64,000 nucleotides of DNA, taken from Camarhynchus parvulus (taxonomy: Eukaryota; Chordata; Aves; Passeriformes; Thraupidae). Below, piece after piece: positions 1 to 12,645 of the stretch. The stretch covers positions 77,063,465 through 77,127,464 of the forward strand of contig NC_044572.1 in NCBI RefSeq assembly GCF_901933205.1, read 5' to 3'. The first letter of the stretch is position 1; every line of letters starts with the position of its first letter. A program made the position numbers and the translations under genes. The notes beneath the pieces were generated by a model. The model did no database searches, had not been told where the DNA came from, and was given only the letters and a program-made list of their open reading frames with translations.

Positions 1-287
1 AATGTGGGCACCGGGGCTGCTGGTCCAGGGTGCACTGACACAGCTCATAGCTCCTCTGCTTCATTTGGCACAGCTACTTCCCCCTGGTCCAAAGGGACAG
101 CAGCTCACAGCTCTGGATACATTACCCTCAGTCCCTTTCCCCTGAGAACAGCTCTGCAGAGGCTATCAGGGGCCTCCATCACATTAGTGCTACTACTAGA
201 GCAAGACGGTACTTACAGAAATGTATTTCAATCCTGACTCCTGCAGACATGCTTTGGCTACTTTTGTCCACTTAATGAGAATATAAT
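1..287. other. Unassigned DNA at left edge, moderately GC-rich
   Basis: The first 180 bases are richer in GC than what follows. The 77-codon frame starting at base 4 has no recognisable content. Nothing further can be supported. Confidence 0.6.
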
Positions 288-371
288 CTGGGCCCCAGCT
301 GGTGTAAGTCAGCACAGAAGCAATGAGCCTAAGGAAACAGTGCCAATTTACCTCAGTGAGGATCTGGCCCA
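288..371. repeat. Possible ancient palindromic (MITE-like) repeat relic
   Basis: It reads 'tgggccccagctggtgtaag' on the left and 'caatttacctcagtgagg' followed by 'atctggccca' on the right, an imperfect inverted pair. The layout (CAGCTGGTGTAA...TTTACA-like...GATCTGGCCC) is one I recall from old dispersed palindromic repeats in birds and turtles. The call rests on memory of that pattern; the family name is not certain. Confidence 0.4.
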
Positions 372-3300
372 GGGGATTCATAATGGATGGAGTTGTCTAG
401 TCAAGAAGAGGCTGGAACAGCTCGAGATGACTGCATTTCTCCCCCACTTTCACAGTTCAGACAGCTTCTGCCAAATGGTATGAGCAGCTGGACATCTCTT
501 TCAAATCCATATTTAATTCCCTAAAGCTGCATTGAAATGAAGAATCCTACTCACAAGGAAAGGGGAAAAAAATCAATATTTTGCACTGCTTTAGCTTCAA
601 ATTTTAATGAACAAGGAAGGTGCTGCTGTAGTGTAGAAAGAAATCATATAATCAGAGTCTCAAGTCTGAAGAAAACAAGAAAAAAAGCATTTAAAACTCT
701 TTCCTTTTTTATTGTTTATGACATAAATTTATTGCTTAAACAAAATTAACAACTTTTTTACTCAAGAATAAGTAATAGTAGAAAAAAATTGCAGTCTGAG
801 AATTGAAATGATTGTGCAAATTAAATGAGAAAATATGAGTTATTGTCATTCATTATATTGCCATCCATAGACAGAGATGCTGTAAATATACCAAACAGCT
901 TGAATTGGGAGTAGATTCTTATTAAGATTAATCTTGCTACTTGCATTCTCTCTTTCATCAAAAAGTTAAACAAATTTCAAATCAGTGAATAACTATAGCT
1001 ATGGAGGGTAAATAGAAGTCCTTTAAATACGGATAGAAATTTCCTTCTTCAGCTTCCTAATTTAGGCAGAAGAAAATTCTCTTCAATAGTGCTTGGTGCT
1101 AAAAAATTAATCAAATATGGCTGAGATGCACCTGAACACAGGGAATGGAATATAAGAAAGAAATAATGATGTCAGGTAGTGTTATTGATTTTGTTGGGAC
1201 TATCTAAAAGGTGTGAGGATGCATTACATTATGGAGTAGAATATAATCCATGTAATGTAGTGTCTTAGATTATATTTATAAATTCTGGTGTTAAGAGTCT
1301 GTTTTGAGGTCTCTCAAGTGGAATTTTCACTCTTGTTTAAAAAGACATTTTAATGATATGCCCCCCTGGATTTTGTTTACAGACTTGAAAAAGACTGACC
1401 TGAAACCCTCAGGTTTCACTCAACAGGGTTAAAGAAGTCTGGATTAGCACACAGACATTTCTGAAATTTTTTGTTAGCACTAAATACAACATTCCACTAA
1501 ATGGACATCCGATCTTTTCTAATGGGTCACATTTTAAAATTAACATCTCTACATCTTTTTAATTTTCATTGATAGTCTAAAACAGAATAAGAAATTTGAC
1601 CCCTTAACAACACAGATGTAAGCTTCCCCCTGAGACTATAAAAAACATTCAGACTTATTTTGCAGATGAATCAAATCCTAAAAGCCCAAATAACCCAACA
1701 GCCAAAAATAAGATTATATGAATCTCAATTTCTCTTTTTGACCTTGTGAAGTTTAAAAGTGGTATTTTTCCTCTTAAACCAGTAGTTCATCTCTAGAAAT
1801 AAACACAAGGAAATAGTTTTTCAGAGAAAGAGGCTCTATTTCTTCATCAGATGCAACTACACTGATATTTTCTGCAGTGAAACAACATCATTTCAAACTC
1901 CACTAGTAAATAAACTGAATGTGTTTTCTGTTGTTTGGAAATAACCTTCACTAAAAGCTAAGGGTACACATACCTTATATACAGCACATATTTGAGAAAA
2001 TGTGCCTGGGCTTGTCTTTTAGAACTTGTATTTTCCTGGTATACAAGGGATTACTAAGACTGCCAGAGCTGTGTGGTTTGAAAGGTAAAACTGCCGAACC
2101 ATCAGGCAATGAGAAACCAGATTACCTGCTTGACACAGCTTCAAGGACGATGTGCATGCTCTGTTCCAAATCAAACTTCAAAAGAATACCTTAATCAAAC
2201 AAACTGCACATATGAGGTATCCAAGGACAGCACAACAAAGGCTGCTTTGCGGGGACAGAAAGAAAGAAAGAAAGGAATGGGAAGCAATATAGTCAACCCT
2301 CATGGGCAAAATGATGCAAACTCATAAAGGAAGTGAAAATTGAGGTATCCAAGTGTATTTGAACAAGGTAAAAAAGTGGGGTGAGTTCCTAATTAATTGC
2401 ATAAGCAAAAATTCTATACACCTCCAGACCCATATGGACCAATCATCTGTTCTTCTAAGGGTTTTCTTCACAGTTTAGAAAAAAGAGGAAAGTCAGAGCC
2501 ATGACTGACCTGTGAAGTAACCCAGTAATTGCAAATTCAGAAGATTTTCCACCTCTGATGACTGTTCACACCAATAGAAAAAGAGTCTTGTTCCATTACT
2601 GTGAGTGGGATAAGATCCATGATAGATCTCTAGAGGATCTAGCCTTGCCAGGCAAGCATATTTCCCTATGAGTGAATTTTGGGGGAAAAACCACAAAAAG
2701 AAATCTGGAAAGCAGTATCAGTTCAACTGCATCCAAAACCTATTTTGAATGTTGGTTGTGTCTAAGAAAATCCAATTTGGAGGAGTGTTCAGTATTCCCT
2801 GTGCATAAATGACGTTGGTCCGAGCATGACTAAGCATGTTAGGTTTTCAAACCTAAGCATCTCAGTCAAACCAGATAAAACAATACCAGGAGTCTGAAAA
2901 CTGCCCCTTCAAAAGGAAGATGTGTGGGTGGAGGTCAGGTGTCTTTGATGCAGGCCAGATACAGCACAGGAAGATGCAATATCCTGCTTCCTTCAACACC
3001 AGAAAAATCAAAGAGCTAGAGATCCTCTCTGCTCACAGCTCCAATCCTTCCAGCCAAAAATTTCTCTACCGAGGGGACCTCTCTCAGGGGACTGCTCCAA
3101 GGCTGTGCTTGGCCATCTGTGCATCTGGGTTTTTTTCTTTATGTTTTCCCTTGAGGAATGTGTTGTTGTTGTTGTTGTTGATGTTGTTGCAGTTTTCTCT
3201 CTCTGACTCCATATTCCACCACTCAAGCAGCCCTGTGCCAGTCCACCCTCCACATAGTCCTGAAAGGTGTTGGGCACATCTTCAGTTGGGAGACCAGTAA

Positions 3301-6300
3301 CATGCCATAAAGCAATTCAAGTTTCTGCTCTCAGCGTGGTATTTATACTTACCTACTTCTGTCTGCCCGAGCCATGATGCTGCTGGGGGTGGGGCTGTAC
3401 AGGGCATTTAGCAAAGCACTTGCAGAGGTCCCTCCTGCAGGGTACTGAGCAAACACAGCAGCTCTTCCCAGACCCCCCAGGAGCTGCCCCTGCAACCAAC
3501 GAGGCACTCTGACCAGCTCTAAGTGCATTCAGAGCAGTCACAAAGATCGCACACATATGATCTTTAACCCTCTGCAGCTTAAATCTACCTGTAAAGCAGC
3601 AGTCGTATACCTCGACCTTCCACAGGCTGTGGGACAGTATCTTAAATAATATTTGTGAGGTACACAGAAATGTGATTATCAGCAGCAGAACCCAAGCAGA
3701 AATTAATAATTGTTTGCTCAGAATAGGCTTAGCTCTGAATGTACAGCAAACATAAGGCATTGAATATAATGATAAAAGAAAAAATATGGCCACTTCCTCA
3801 CCACGTCATGCATTGAGGCACGAGGAGCAAAATACCAAGTGATTAATAATTGAAACATCTATATCATATATGTGCAGAGACTATGTTCTTAAAATTATTT
3901 TTGTTCTTTTTTCTTAATTATCTTACTTCCACAGTATATAAATTTTGCAAATATTGCTGTAAATGCAATGCAAATAATACTTGTAAAGTATATTTTGCAA
4001 ATTCAATTACTTACTAATGGGGTATGATGCATGTCACCACCCAGACTGCCAACCAGTACTCCAAGACTTGCAGACATCCTTTTGCAGGAAAGTCTTACAA
4101 GTGCCACATAGTCATATTTAATTTCCTACATTTACATACTGAACACAACCAACCATTTGATAATCTCAACAAATATAGAAGAGCTCAATGAAGAAGAGAA
4201 ACAGCAAAAAAATTCTCAGTATCTGAGGGAGAAATTAGGGGAGAGCACTGCAGATGGATGGGGGATACAAAGTAAGCAAGCAAACCAGAAAGTCAATTTT
4301 TTTGTCCTCCTCTGCCAGCTGCATGCCAGCTCTAATGAGAACAGCAGCTAAGTAGTCCTGCCAGCCCTCCAGGTTGGAGATGGCTATGATGACAAGGAAT
4401 GTGAGGAATGAAGCACTGCTGCTGCTGCTACATCTGTTTTAAAATCTGACATCAGCCTCCCTTCAAAGCTAACTAACCCAGCAATTTGTGCAGCTATTAA
4501 CAGAGCACACTTATTATTGAGCTCAGGGTGCAGGAAGAATCAGACCCAAATCCATCCAGTCTCGCAGCTGGATTGTTGATATTTTACCCCTTAAGAATTT
4601 GCTGTCCATACCTTTTGATAGAGATGGTTGTTTGAGTTTTTTTAATTAAGTCCAGGTCGTTAATAACTGTGAGCACAGTCTCCAAAAATGCTAGACAATG
4701 AAAAACTTTTGGCCTGTGTAAAAGACATCAAAAAGTAAAAGAATGAAGACAAAAAGTGGGAAATGAATGGCTGTGACTGGGAGTCCCCAGCTCAGTGTGG
4801 CTGTCACTAGTAGTGCATTATGCTGTAACAAAAAAATCAGCAAACTGGAAATTCCTCCTGCTGTGCACAAATGAAGCCAGGAATGTCTGTCCCTGCTGCC
4901 TGTACAGAAAACATCAACCTTTATGTGATGCTTCACAAGCTGGGTATGTTTGGGTATCTCTAGATGACAGAGAATGAGCAGCAATTTCCATGATCTAGCA
5001 GCACACTTGGGCACAAGGTAGTTTCATTTCCATTCTGATACAGATCCTGTTAAAAGATCTTTTTGCAACCACAAGAGGATCTGAGATAGCCAAGGGGAAA
5101 ATAATAATTATAATTTTTTCAAGTTACAGACAGAAAAGGACTGAAGGCCACTCACTGATTTAGTGCAAAAAACTAAAGCAAATTACCATTTTTATAATGC
5201 TTTTTTGCCCACCAGTTGTTCATGTTTTAGTCAGGGCTTTTTAGAGGCAGAATGCTGCCTTTCTGGTCAACAATTCTATAACTTCCTAATCTGTATATTT
5301 GTGTGAACAACTGTTATTGACATAACTGCAAAATATCACAGTCTATTCTTACAATGTAATAAGGCTTTAGGTGTGGTAAGAGTATTATTAATGAAAATTA
5401 ATTGCCTTCCAGTAGAGCTGCCACAAGTAAGGTTATTGAACTCTTATATTACCTGATTGTATAAAGTGCAACAGCAAGCTTTATGTCTTGTATAGGATGC
5501 ACAAAGGGTTAAACACAAAATTTAGACTATTGAGCAGAAACTGGTTAACATGTTACCCACTCTGTGATTTAGTGTCAAACCATAATCTGGAAGAGAAATT
5601 TCAAAGAATTTTTCCTTGATCTAATTAGAAAGTAGGCAGTTTTTACCATCTGGCAAGGTTTCTCCCCAAATAAATTTCAAATAGAACCAAAAGAATGGCT
5701 GGCTGTAGAAACAAATGGAGACGTCACCACTTTTGTAAAGCAAGTTAAAGGGTGTATCTTAAGTAAGGGACAACAGGAGAAGCTTAAACAGACCAATCCA
5801 AAAAATAAACACTTATAAATGACCAGAGCTGAGATGATATTAACCCCAAAATTATGAAGGAACTCAAGCAAACTGCTGGGAAAAAATATCGTTTTGTAAT
5901 CTCTCTTCTATTACTCCTTTCATCTGAGGAGTGAGAGGTGGAAAATAGGATGCCAATTTTTTAAAGAATATTTACAAGGGAGCTGCAGACTTCTAGCTCT
6001 GACCATATCTATGGTGGGAAAATTAGTAGAAATTATTGTGAACAACATAATTAGTAGACATGTGGAGAAAGATTACATATTTGGGAAAAAAATAGCAAGA
6101 GTTTTCACCATGGTTCTGCCTAGCAAATTTATGGGAGTTTTTCATGGGGTCAACAAGTACATTCAGCTGATATAAACTACCTGGCTTTCTAAAGGTGCTT
6201 TTTAACAATGTTCCTTCAGCACATTTTCAGAAAACTAATTAGTTGAGGCATTGCATGGTGGATACCTCATTAAAAGTCAGGAAACACAAAACAGAATAAA

Positions 6301-7559
6301 AATAGAACAGAATCATTAAGATTGAGAAAAATCGTATGTTGATGCTGCTCCATACAGTGAGGATCAACCAGAAAGAATGTGAGCAACAAGTTGAAAACAT
6401 CTGCTAATGATATGAACTGATTCTGAGCAGGAATAGGCAAGAATGGGGGTGAAAGAGTGCAGAGGTGCTTTGCACACTGCATAATAAAAAGACAGTTTTA
6501 GTTCACTAGGGATAAATGAAAAGGAATGCATAAGGGCAAGAAAAATCCTAAATTTGTATACAAAATCATGGGTTCTGAGCTGATTATTAAGAACAAAATT
6601 GAGAACAAAACATTCCACTGTAAGTAATCAGGGTTCCCTACATATTAAGCTCTGTAATTCTGTCTCTGCATTTTAAAAAGGACACAGAAGAATGAGAATA
6701 AATACTTGAAAATATAATTAAAAATGCGAAAGGGCTTCAATAGATGTGATGAGTAAGTAGAGTAAGACTCTCATCTGGCTCAGAGGGAATCCTGGGGAAT
6801 TAAGATAAGGGTCTCTAAAACCATAGGCAGGAGGAAGAAGAAACATGGACATCAACCACCCATATTTTCTTTTAATTCAAGTACAGAATGTCATTGAGAA
6901 CATTGAAGGAGCACACTTCAACACAGAGGTAGGTGTTGTTAATTATTGGAATTCCTTGACAGAACAGTTTATGGACCCAGAGCTTACCTGTCTTGAAGAG
7001 AATATTAGTTAAATTCATATGAGAGAAAGCCCTCAATAATTACTATCTGTATGTCTAGCTCATCTTTTTCAGGATATTCAAGGGCAAAAAGTCCTTTTCC
7101 CCCTGCCACCTGGTCAGACAACCTGGAAGTTGATAATAAACAGATTTGTCTGAGAGGTCTCTTCAGAGACCAGCAGCAGCCAAAAACTTGGTTTTGGAGA
7201 GCAGCAGGGGAGTAGAGGGATTTTGAGATATATAATACTCTAGAACTGAGGCAAGGATGTTAGAAATTTGGATTTATGATAGAATAAGCTGAAAAAATTA
7301 ATGAACTCTGGCAATACTACAACTTTCTATGAAGTCAAGGGAAGATCAGATAAGTCCTTGGAGACACATCACTACGTGCTGGTCTGTCCTTATACTCTTA
7401 GCAGAGGATATCTATCAGTGGATATAGCAAATAGAGCTAGACACAACTCTGGTCTGACCTGCTACAGGTATTTTGTTTCATCTGAACTCCATTTTTATGG
7501 CATCATGCAAGCAGGCAGTGACATGGCTTAAAGCACATCCTACTACTCCTGAGGCTTTG
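372..7559. other. Gene-free AT-rich intergenic DNA
   Basis: Apart from the TTG run near 3.17 kb, I see only short chance frames, the longest being 146 codons on the minus strand at 3,353-3,793, which lacks protein-like features. A GC-richer patch at about 3,350-3,600 may be an unrecognised old repeat. Confidence 0.6.
3161..3189. repeat. (TTG)n trinucleotide microsatellite
   Basis: About nine TTG units on the + strand, with one GAT interruption at 3,180-3,182. It creates Leu or Thr runs in the overlapping chance frames. Confidence 0.9.
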
Positions 7560-8010
7560 ACTGCTGGGCTCAGAGCCAGCTTAGAGAGAGCACAGCTGCT
7601 GACTTTGAAAGCTGCTGTGAAGAAAGCTAGAAGGAGCTCCAGCAGACACTGCCTCTCCTTCCCTTGGGAACTGCTTTTAGCTGTGTTTTTGCCCTTTGCC
7701 TCTGCCTGAGCTGTGTTGGAACTGTGTTACGGCCATGCCTGCACCTATCCATGTACCCCACTGATCAGAGTCCCTGCTCCTGGCCCACAGGCTGACTGCC
7801 CACTGCACCCCAGGACTGGTCTTGTCACTGTCCTTCACCTGGTGACCACTGGCCCCCAGCTCTCTGGGCCCTTCTCTGGTTAGCTTGCTGGGCATTGTGG
7901 ATCCGCACCCACCCAGGGCTGGCACAGCCCCTGCAGCCTCAGGACACCAACCATGCCCTGCCCATAGCCCATGGTCCCTGCTGTACCCCAACACAGAGCA
8001 GCAGTGCAGA
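7560..8010. repeat. GC-rich block, possibly a degraded LTR or other repeat
   Basis: The block has sharply higher GC than the flanks, with stretches such as 'ctgcaccccaggactggtct', 'cttcacctggtgaccactgg' and 'cccagggctggcacagcccc'. It contains no reading frame with recognisable content. The minus-strand 105-codon frame at 7,677-7,994 is Gly/Trp-rich by composition only. It has the texture of LTRs seen in bird genomes, but I cannot name a family and see no matching ends. Confidence 0.35.
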
Positions 8011-11000
8011 AGTTTGATCAGTATCTCCTGTTAATACCTACCCTGGATCAGAAGAGCACATCAATAAAACATAAGGAATCTGAACAGCCAGGAGCACTGC
8101 GACAGCATCTTTCTCCTTAGAACAAGAGGTATCTCCCAGCACACTCACTATCCAGAAGAGCTTCATTTATGTAAAGCTATCTACTGTGAAATTCCACTGA
8201 TTGCATAATACAACATTTACTTTTGGAATTGGCAGCTAAAATGTATAAAGCCCTTCATTGTAGGAGACTTGTGTCCAAAGTTAGTATAGAGGAAAAGTGG
8301 AAAGAAGGCTAAATACAGGCTGTTCTCTTTTTCTTTGCAGTGGTTTTAGAATAATGTTCCTCATTCCTGTGCATTTCTTCCTCCAGAAGCACTGCAGGAA
8401 ATAACTAGAACTGTCTGCTCTAGTAGGATAGCAAAATTGCAGTGCTCTGGCTCTGAACACAAGTGTAAAAGTACATTGAAAGCCAAGAAAAAAAAGAGAA
8501 AGAACAAAAAAATGCTCAAATGATATTTTCTTTTTTTGCTTGTTTCATGACTGTACATATTCCACTAAATAATATAATGCATTTAATTTTTTAATATTAT
8601 GATTTTCAAAATATTGGATCCTTTCTTCTGGTTTGCATACCAGTGGAGTTCATTTATTTGATTTTTTCCATACTTATGAAAATTTGAATTTTCCTTTTTA
8701 GTTTTATCGTGGGAATCTTAACTCATTTAGTCAGCTCATTCCAGGAACTGAGGTTTTAAAAGTAGAACTTTGAATACTGACCAGTTAGCAAGAAAGCTCC
8801 AAGAGTTGGCAACAATTACAATTGCAAGGACTTTTGGTTTTAGCTCTTTAAGTTTTGCAGTTTGGAATCAGTATAGTTCTATCATCCAAAGTATGATGGG
8901 AGCAGCAGTAGACTTTTTGATACTGTCTCCCAAGACCTCTCATTTTCAAATTAGGATTCCCATAAAATAGTGCCAAAAAATCAGAAAAGTGCTTTTATGC
9001 AAAATACCTGTGTACGTGCACAGGTACTTTAATCCTGATCCAACATTTCACATTTCTTGTTTTCCCCACCCCTTTTGCTCATTTGTTTAATTGTCTGTTA
9101 CCATTAGGTTTTTTCATGCTTTGGTAGAATACGTTGCTAGCATTCAGCCAGTGAGTCTAGAGTTCAAGAATAATTTTCTTTTAGAGACAATTTAAAGTAT
9201 TAATTCTGTAAAGTCAGGTCTGCATATATTAAAAAGATTAGGAGTTAAAAATAGAGATGAATAGTTTCCACTTCCCTCAAAAGTGTCTTTTGTGTTCAAG
9301 AAAGAAAAAAAAGAGTGACTATTAGGAAGAGAATTAGAGAAAAAGACAACGTTCAGAATAAGATTAATTTTAATACCTGGTATCAATAAAATTAATCCCA
9401 CTTGAATCCTATCAAAACCAGAATGAGATTTAAGGTAAAGCTTTCTAAAATAAAGTTATGTATGTAATTATGATAAATTACACAAAAGGAAAAACAAAGG
9501 TTCTTATTAGTAAACCTTGCTCTCATTCAGGCATTACTGCAGATCGGAACTAAGACATGTGTGGGCTCAGGAAAAGCTGCAGCTGATAACTCAGATGAGG
9601 AACACAGTTTCCTTTCCAGTTACATTTAGATGAGAGTTCACCTGTAGTAGCAATTTTCTGGTTTGCCTTTTGTCTTCTGTTGCTAAATGATATTTGGCTC
9701 TTTCCTGCATCCCGCCTTTTGAGTTCAAATGCGAAAAATAGGCTCAGCCTCTCATAAGCATAACTGTAAAAACTGTTTAGCAACTAAGGTTTCCTTTTCA
9801 TTGCCCTGCAAGGAGAAATTCAGATACCTGATTTTCCATTTACAATGCCAAAACCTAAACATTATGCCCTCATATAGTCTCTCTCACTCACTATCTCTTA
9901 AACCACATATTAACAAGACTAAAAGTTTCTTTCCAAAGAAGCCTAGGAGCATTTTGGCTGGCTCACATAGGGGCTGATTTCTTCACATGTAACAGAAATA
10001 CCATAGTAATCAATCCACTGAGGGAGAAAAATTAAATATTCCCCCAGCTACTCAACTTCTAAAGGATTCCAGCAGTTTCTGAATTTAATTACTGACAAGT
10101 TTAGATATGCTGGGAGATTCCAGGGCTGATTTTATGCACTTTCCCTTGAACCTCTCTTGTCAGACTTTCTCACAGTTCTTCATAAATGAAGGCCCCAATT
10201 GTTTAGACTAAATTGGAACGCTGTGTTTATGTCCATACAACGCATAAACAAAATCACATGAAAATTCTTGGTATGAGAAAAGAAGACAATATCTCCAGTG
10301 CAACTGTTTTATCAAAGAGCACATAATTTATCCTAACTTCCAGAAAACAATACTGCTATTTAAATCCAAACAAATTCTACTGCAATGTAAAAGAACATAC
10401 AGATTTATTCTCAATAAAGCAAGTGAGCACTGATTTTTTCCACCAAGTATTCAGACAAACTACTGTGGTACAAATGTGTTCAACACTAACCCAAAATTCA
10501 AGACCACTGCTGAGGTTCAATTTGCATATAGAAAAGACCATTAAGCAAACTTGCACAAAGTCAGCTATACCAATGTATGTATTTTCCAGGCTGACAGAGG
10601 TTTGTGTGTACACAGGACCTTAGAATTTGAAATCAGAGTTCCCAGCTACACAGAGCTGGCAGCTCTTGGCTTATGAGTACTGTAGCCTGAAGTCAAATAA
10701 ATTGTTCAAAGACAATGTAGCTGCACATTCATGCTCAGCTACAAAGGTCACATGCTTGAGATGCAGAGATCCAAGAAAAAGAGTGAACAAGAGTCTGTGG
10801 TTGGAAGGAAAGTTCTTGAAAATATTTTGTCTTTATATTCATAGCAGAATACCCTGAGTAGAGCCATTTCCCTTTTATTGTTATTAAAATCACTTTGTAA
10901 CGAAACACCTGAAGTTTCTTTAAATTAAAAAGTAAGATTATTAAAATATTCACTTTACCAGAAAAAATTTGCATTTCTCTTCACTCTTTCCAATATCATT

Positions 11001-11235
11001 ATAGAGCAGTCCTCTTTATTCTTCTCCTTGTACCTCAGTAAAAATGCCTAGCTGAGGAAGATCACAACTAAACAGATACTCAGCTGTAAAAAACTGCAAA
11101 AATCAAAGACTGATTTCCTGATCCCTTCTCCATTCATCCTTCCACTCTTACTAAAACTGTGGTATACGTACCACAAGTAATTACATTTTTGGTCCACTGG
11201 TGTTTGAAACTCCAACAAGTGGCAATGACATCAGG
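8011..11235. other. Gene-free AT-rich intergenic DNA
   Basis: I see no recognisable gene, RNA or repeat here; frames are at most 82 codons. Confidence 0.6.
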
Positions 11236-11261
11236 AATCATAGAAAGGTTGGGGTTGAATG
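11236..11261 (-). mobile_element. Possible CR1 terminal scrap
   Basis: The 26 bases 'aatcatagaaaggttggggt' plus 'tgaatg' resemble the extreme 3' end of a reversed CR1 (ATCATAGAATGGTTTGGGTT type). The match stops at once on the right, so this could be a very short remnant or chance. Confidence 0.35.
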
Positions 11262-11945
11262 TGTTTGTCTTAGATACTTTTTAACTTGCTCTGTCTGGTG
11301 ATTAAGTTGTAAGCACATTATTACCAGTGAGTTACTGAAAATACTAGGAATAAGTGCAAAAATTTATGTAGCTTGAACACAGGAGGATTTACAGGTGTTA
11401 CCCTTTGCTAATGCCTATAGTGATGTTTTCGTTACCAACGACAAGAGGTCTAAAATGGATGTCTCTCAATGTCACTTGTGACTTGAACTAAACCATAATT
11501 AAACCAGCACTTTCAGCTCTGAATCAGTGAAGCATGCAGACACACACCACAAGAGAGAAATCAAAGTATGTCTGTATTTTAGGGCATTTTTACAAGATGC
11601 TTGGCATACCTACTATGGGGTTATTACAAGGGAACAAAAAACAGAACACAAAATGATTGTTTTGTCGCAAGAGTAAAACTCAAATCCTTTGCACTTCCTA
11701 CCCTCCTGTGCATGAGAACTCATAAATCATTGCTGTACTTCCAAAGACTTACATTTTCAGCCTATGACACTGTGTCTTACCCTCAGTACACAAATATATC
11801 CATGAATCTATTTGGAGGCATTGGAAACACACACATTGGTAAGCATGTTTCAGATTTAATGAGCAGTGAAATATTAAGTGACAATGATAACACTTCAACA
11901 CAGTTTATAAGCTGATATTTGGGAAGGTACATGCACTGTAAGGGC

Positions 11946-11975
11946 AGTATTATATATAATAGTATATATAATACT
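11946..11975. repeat. AT-rich inverted repeat (13-bp arms, 4-base loop)
   Basis: AGTATTATATATA, then ATAG, then TATATATAATACT. It is perfect but made of TA-rich sequence, where such symmetry arises easily. Confidence 0.9.
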
Positions 11976-12600
11976 ATTAATTGAAACAAAATTAAACAGC
12001 TTCAGTAGGTACTTCCCCACACAAAAATACCTCATTGATTGCCTTACTTAATGTTGTGTAAGAATACCATATTTAGAAAACAACAAGCAGCAGAGAACTA
12101 TTTTGCAGAGGCAGGTCCTCTCAGGAGCTAAATTAGATGTAAAAGGAAATTATTTTAGCTATATCTTACCTTGCACCAGAACCCATTTTCTGTTGATGGG
12201 AAACAAAGATAAAGTTTCCATTTCTTTGTTAAGCTAAACTGCCTTCAGCCTAAAGACCTGAGCAGGAGAGCCGACTCAAATCGGATGGAAAATCACGATT
12301 TCACCAGTAACTGCTAGCTACCTAGATTCCCAGACACATCCTAAGTTTCATTTTTTAACAGCATTAAAATTCAACCAGTATATGGCATGACCTTTCTTCA
12401 CTGTGCTGTGCTAATGAGGCAAGAAAAAGTAGGAGCTTCTCCCCACAGACTTTCATCACACAGATTCCATGGCTAAGTTTGAGGCCACTAGGTGCCCTCT
12501 CATAAAAAGGACTTTAAACAGGTCTTATCATCATGAGGATAGAGCCAGACCAGAAGATGAAGTAACTTCACTTAAAAGACATTAATTTTGTATAAAGGAG

Positions 12601-12645
12601 GTGTAAAATTGAGAGAACCAGAGGTAAATTGGGAGAACCACTGAG
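12601..12645. repeat. Short imperfect tandem duplication
   Basis: Two adjacent units, 'gtgtaaaattgagagaacca' (12,601-12,623) and 'gtaaattgggagaaccactg' (12,624-12,645), are followed by a partial third unit 'gtaaaagtgg'. It looks like a local slippage duplication in A/G-rich DNA. Confidence 0.7.

Noticed and set aside
3353..3793. 146-codon minus-strand ORF, partly hydrophobic
   Set aside because: No known domain and no exon or promoter signals. The hydrophobic start reflects AT-rich codons, and the length is within chance for 64 kb.
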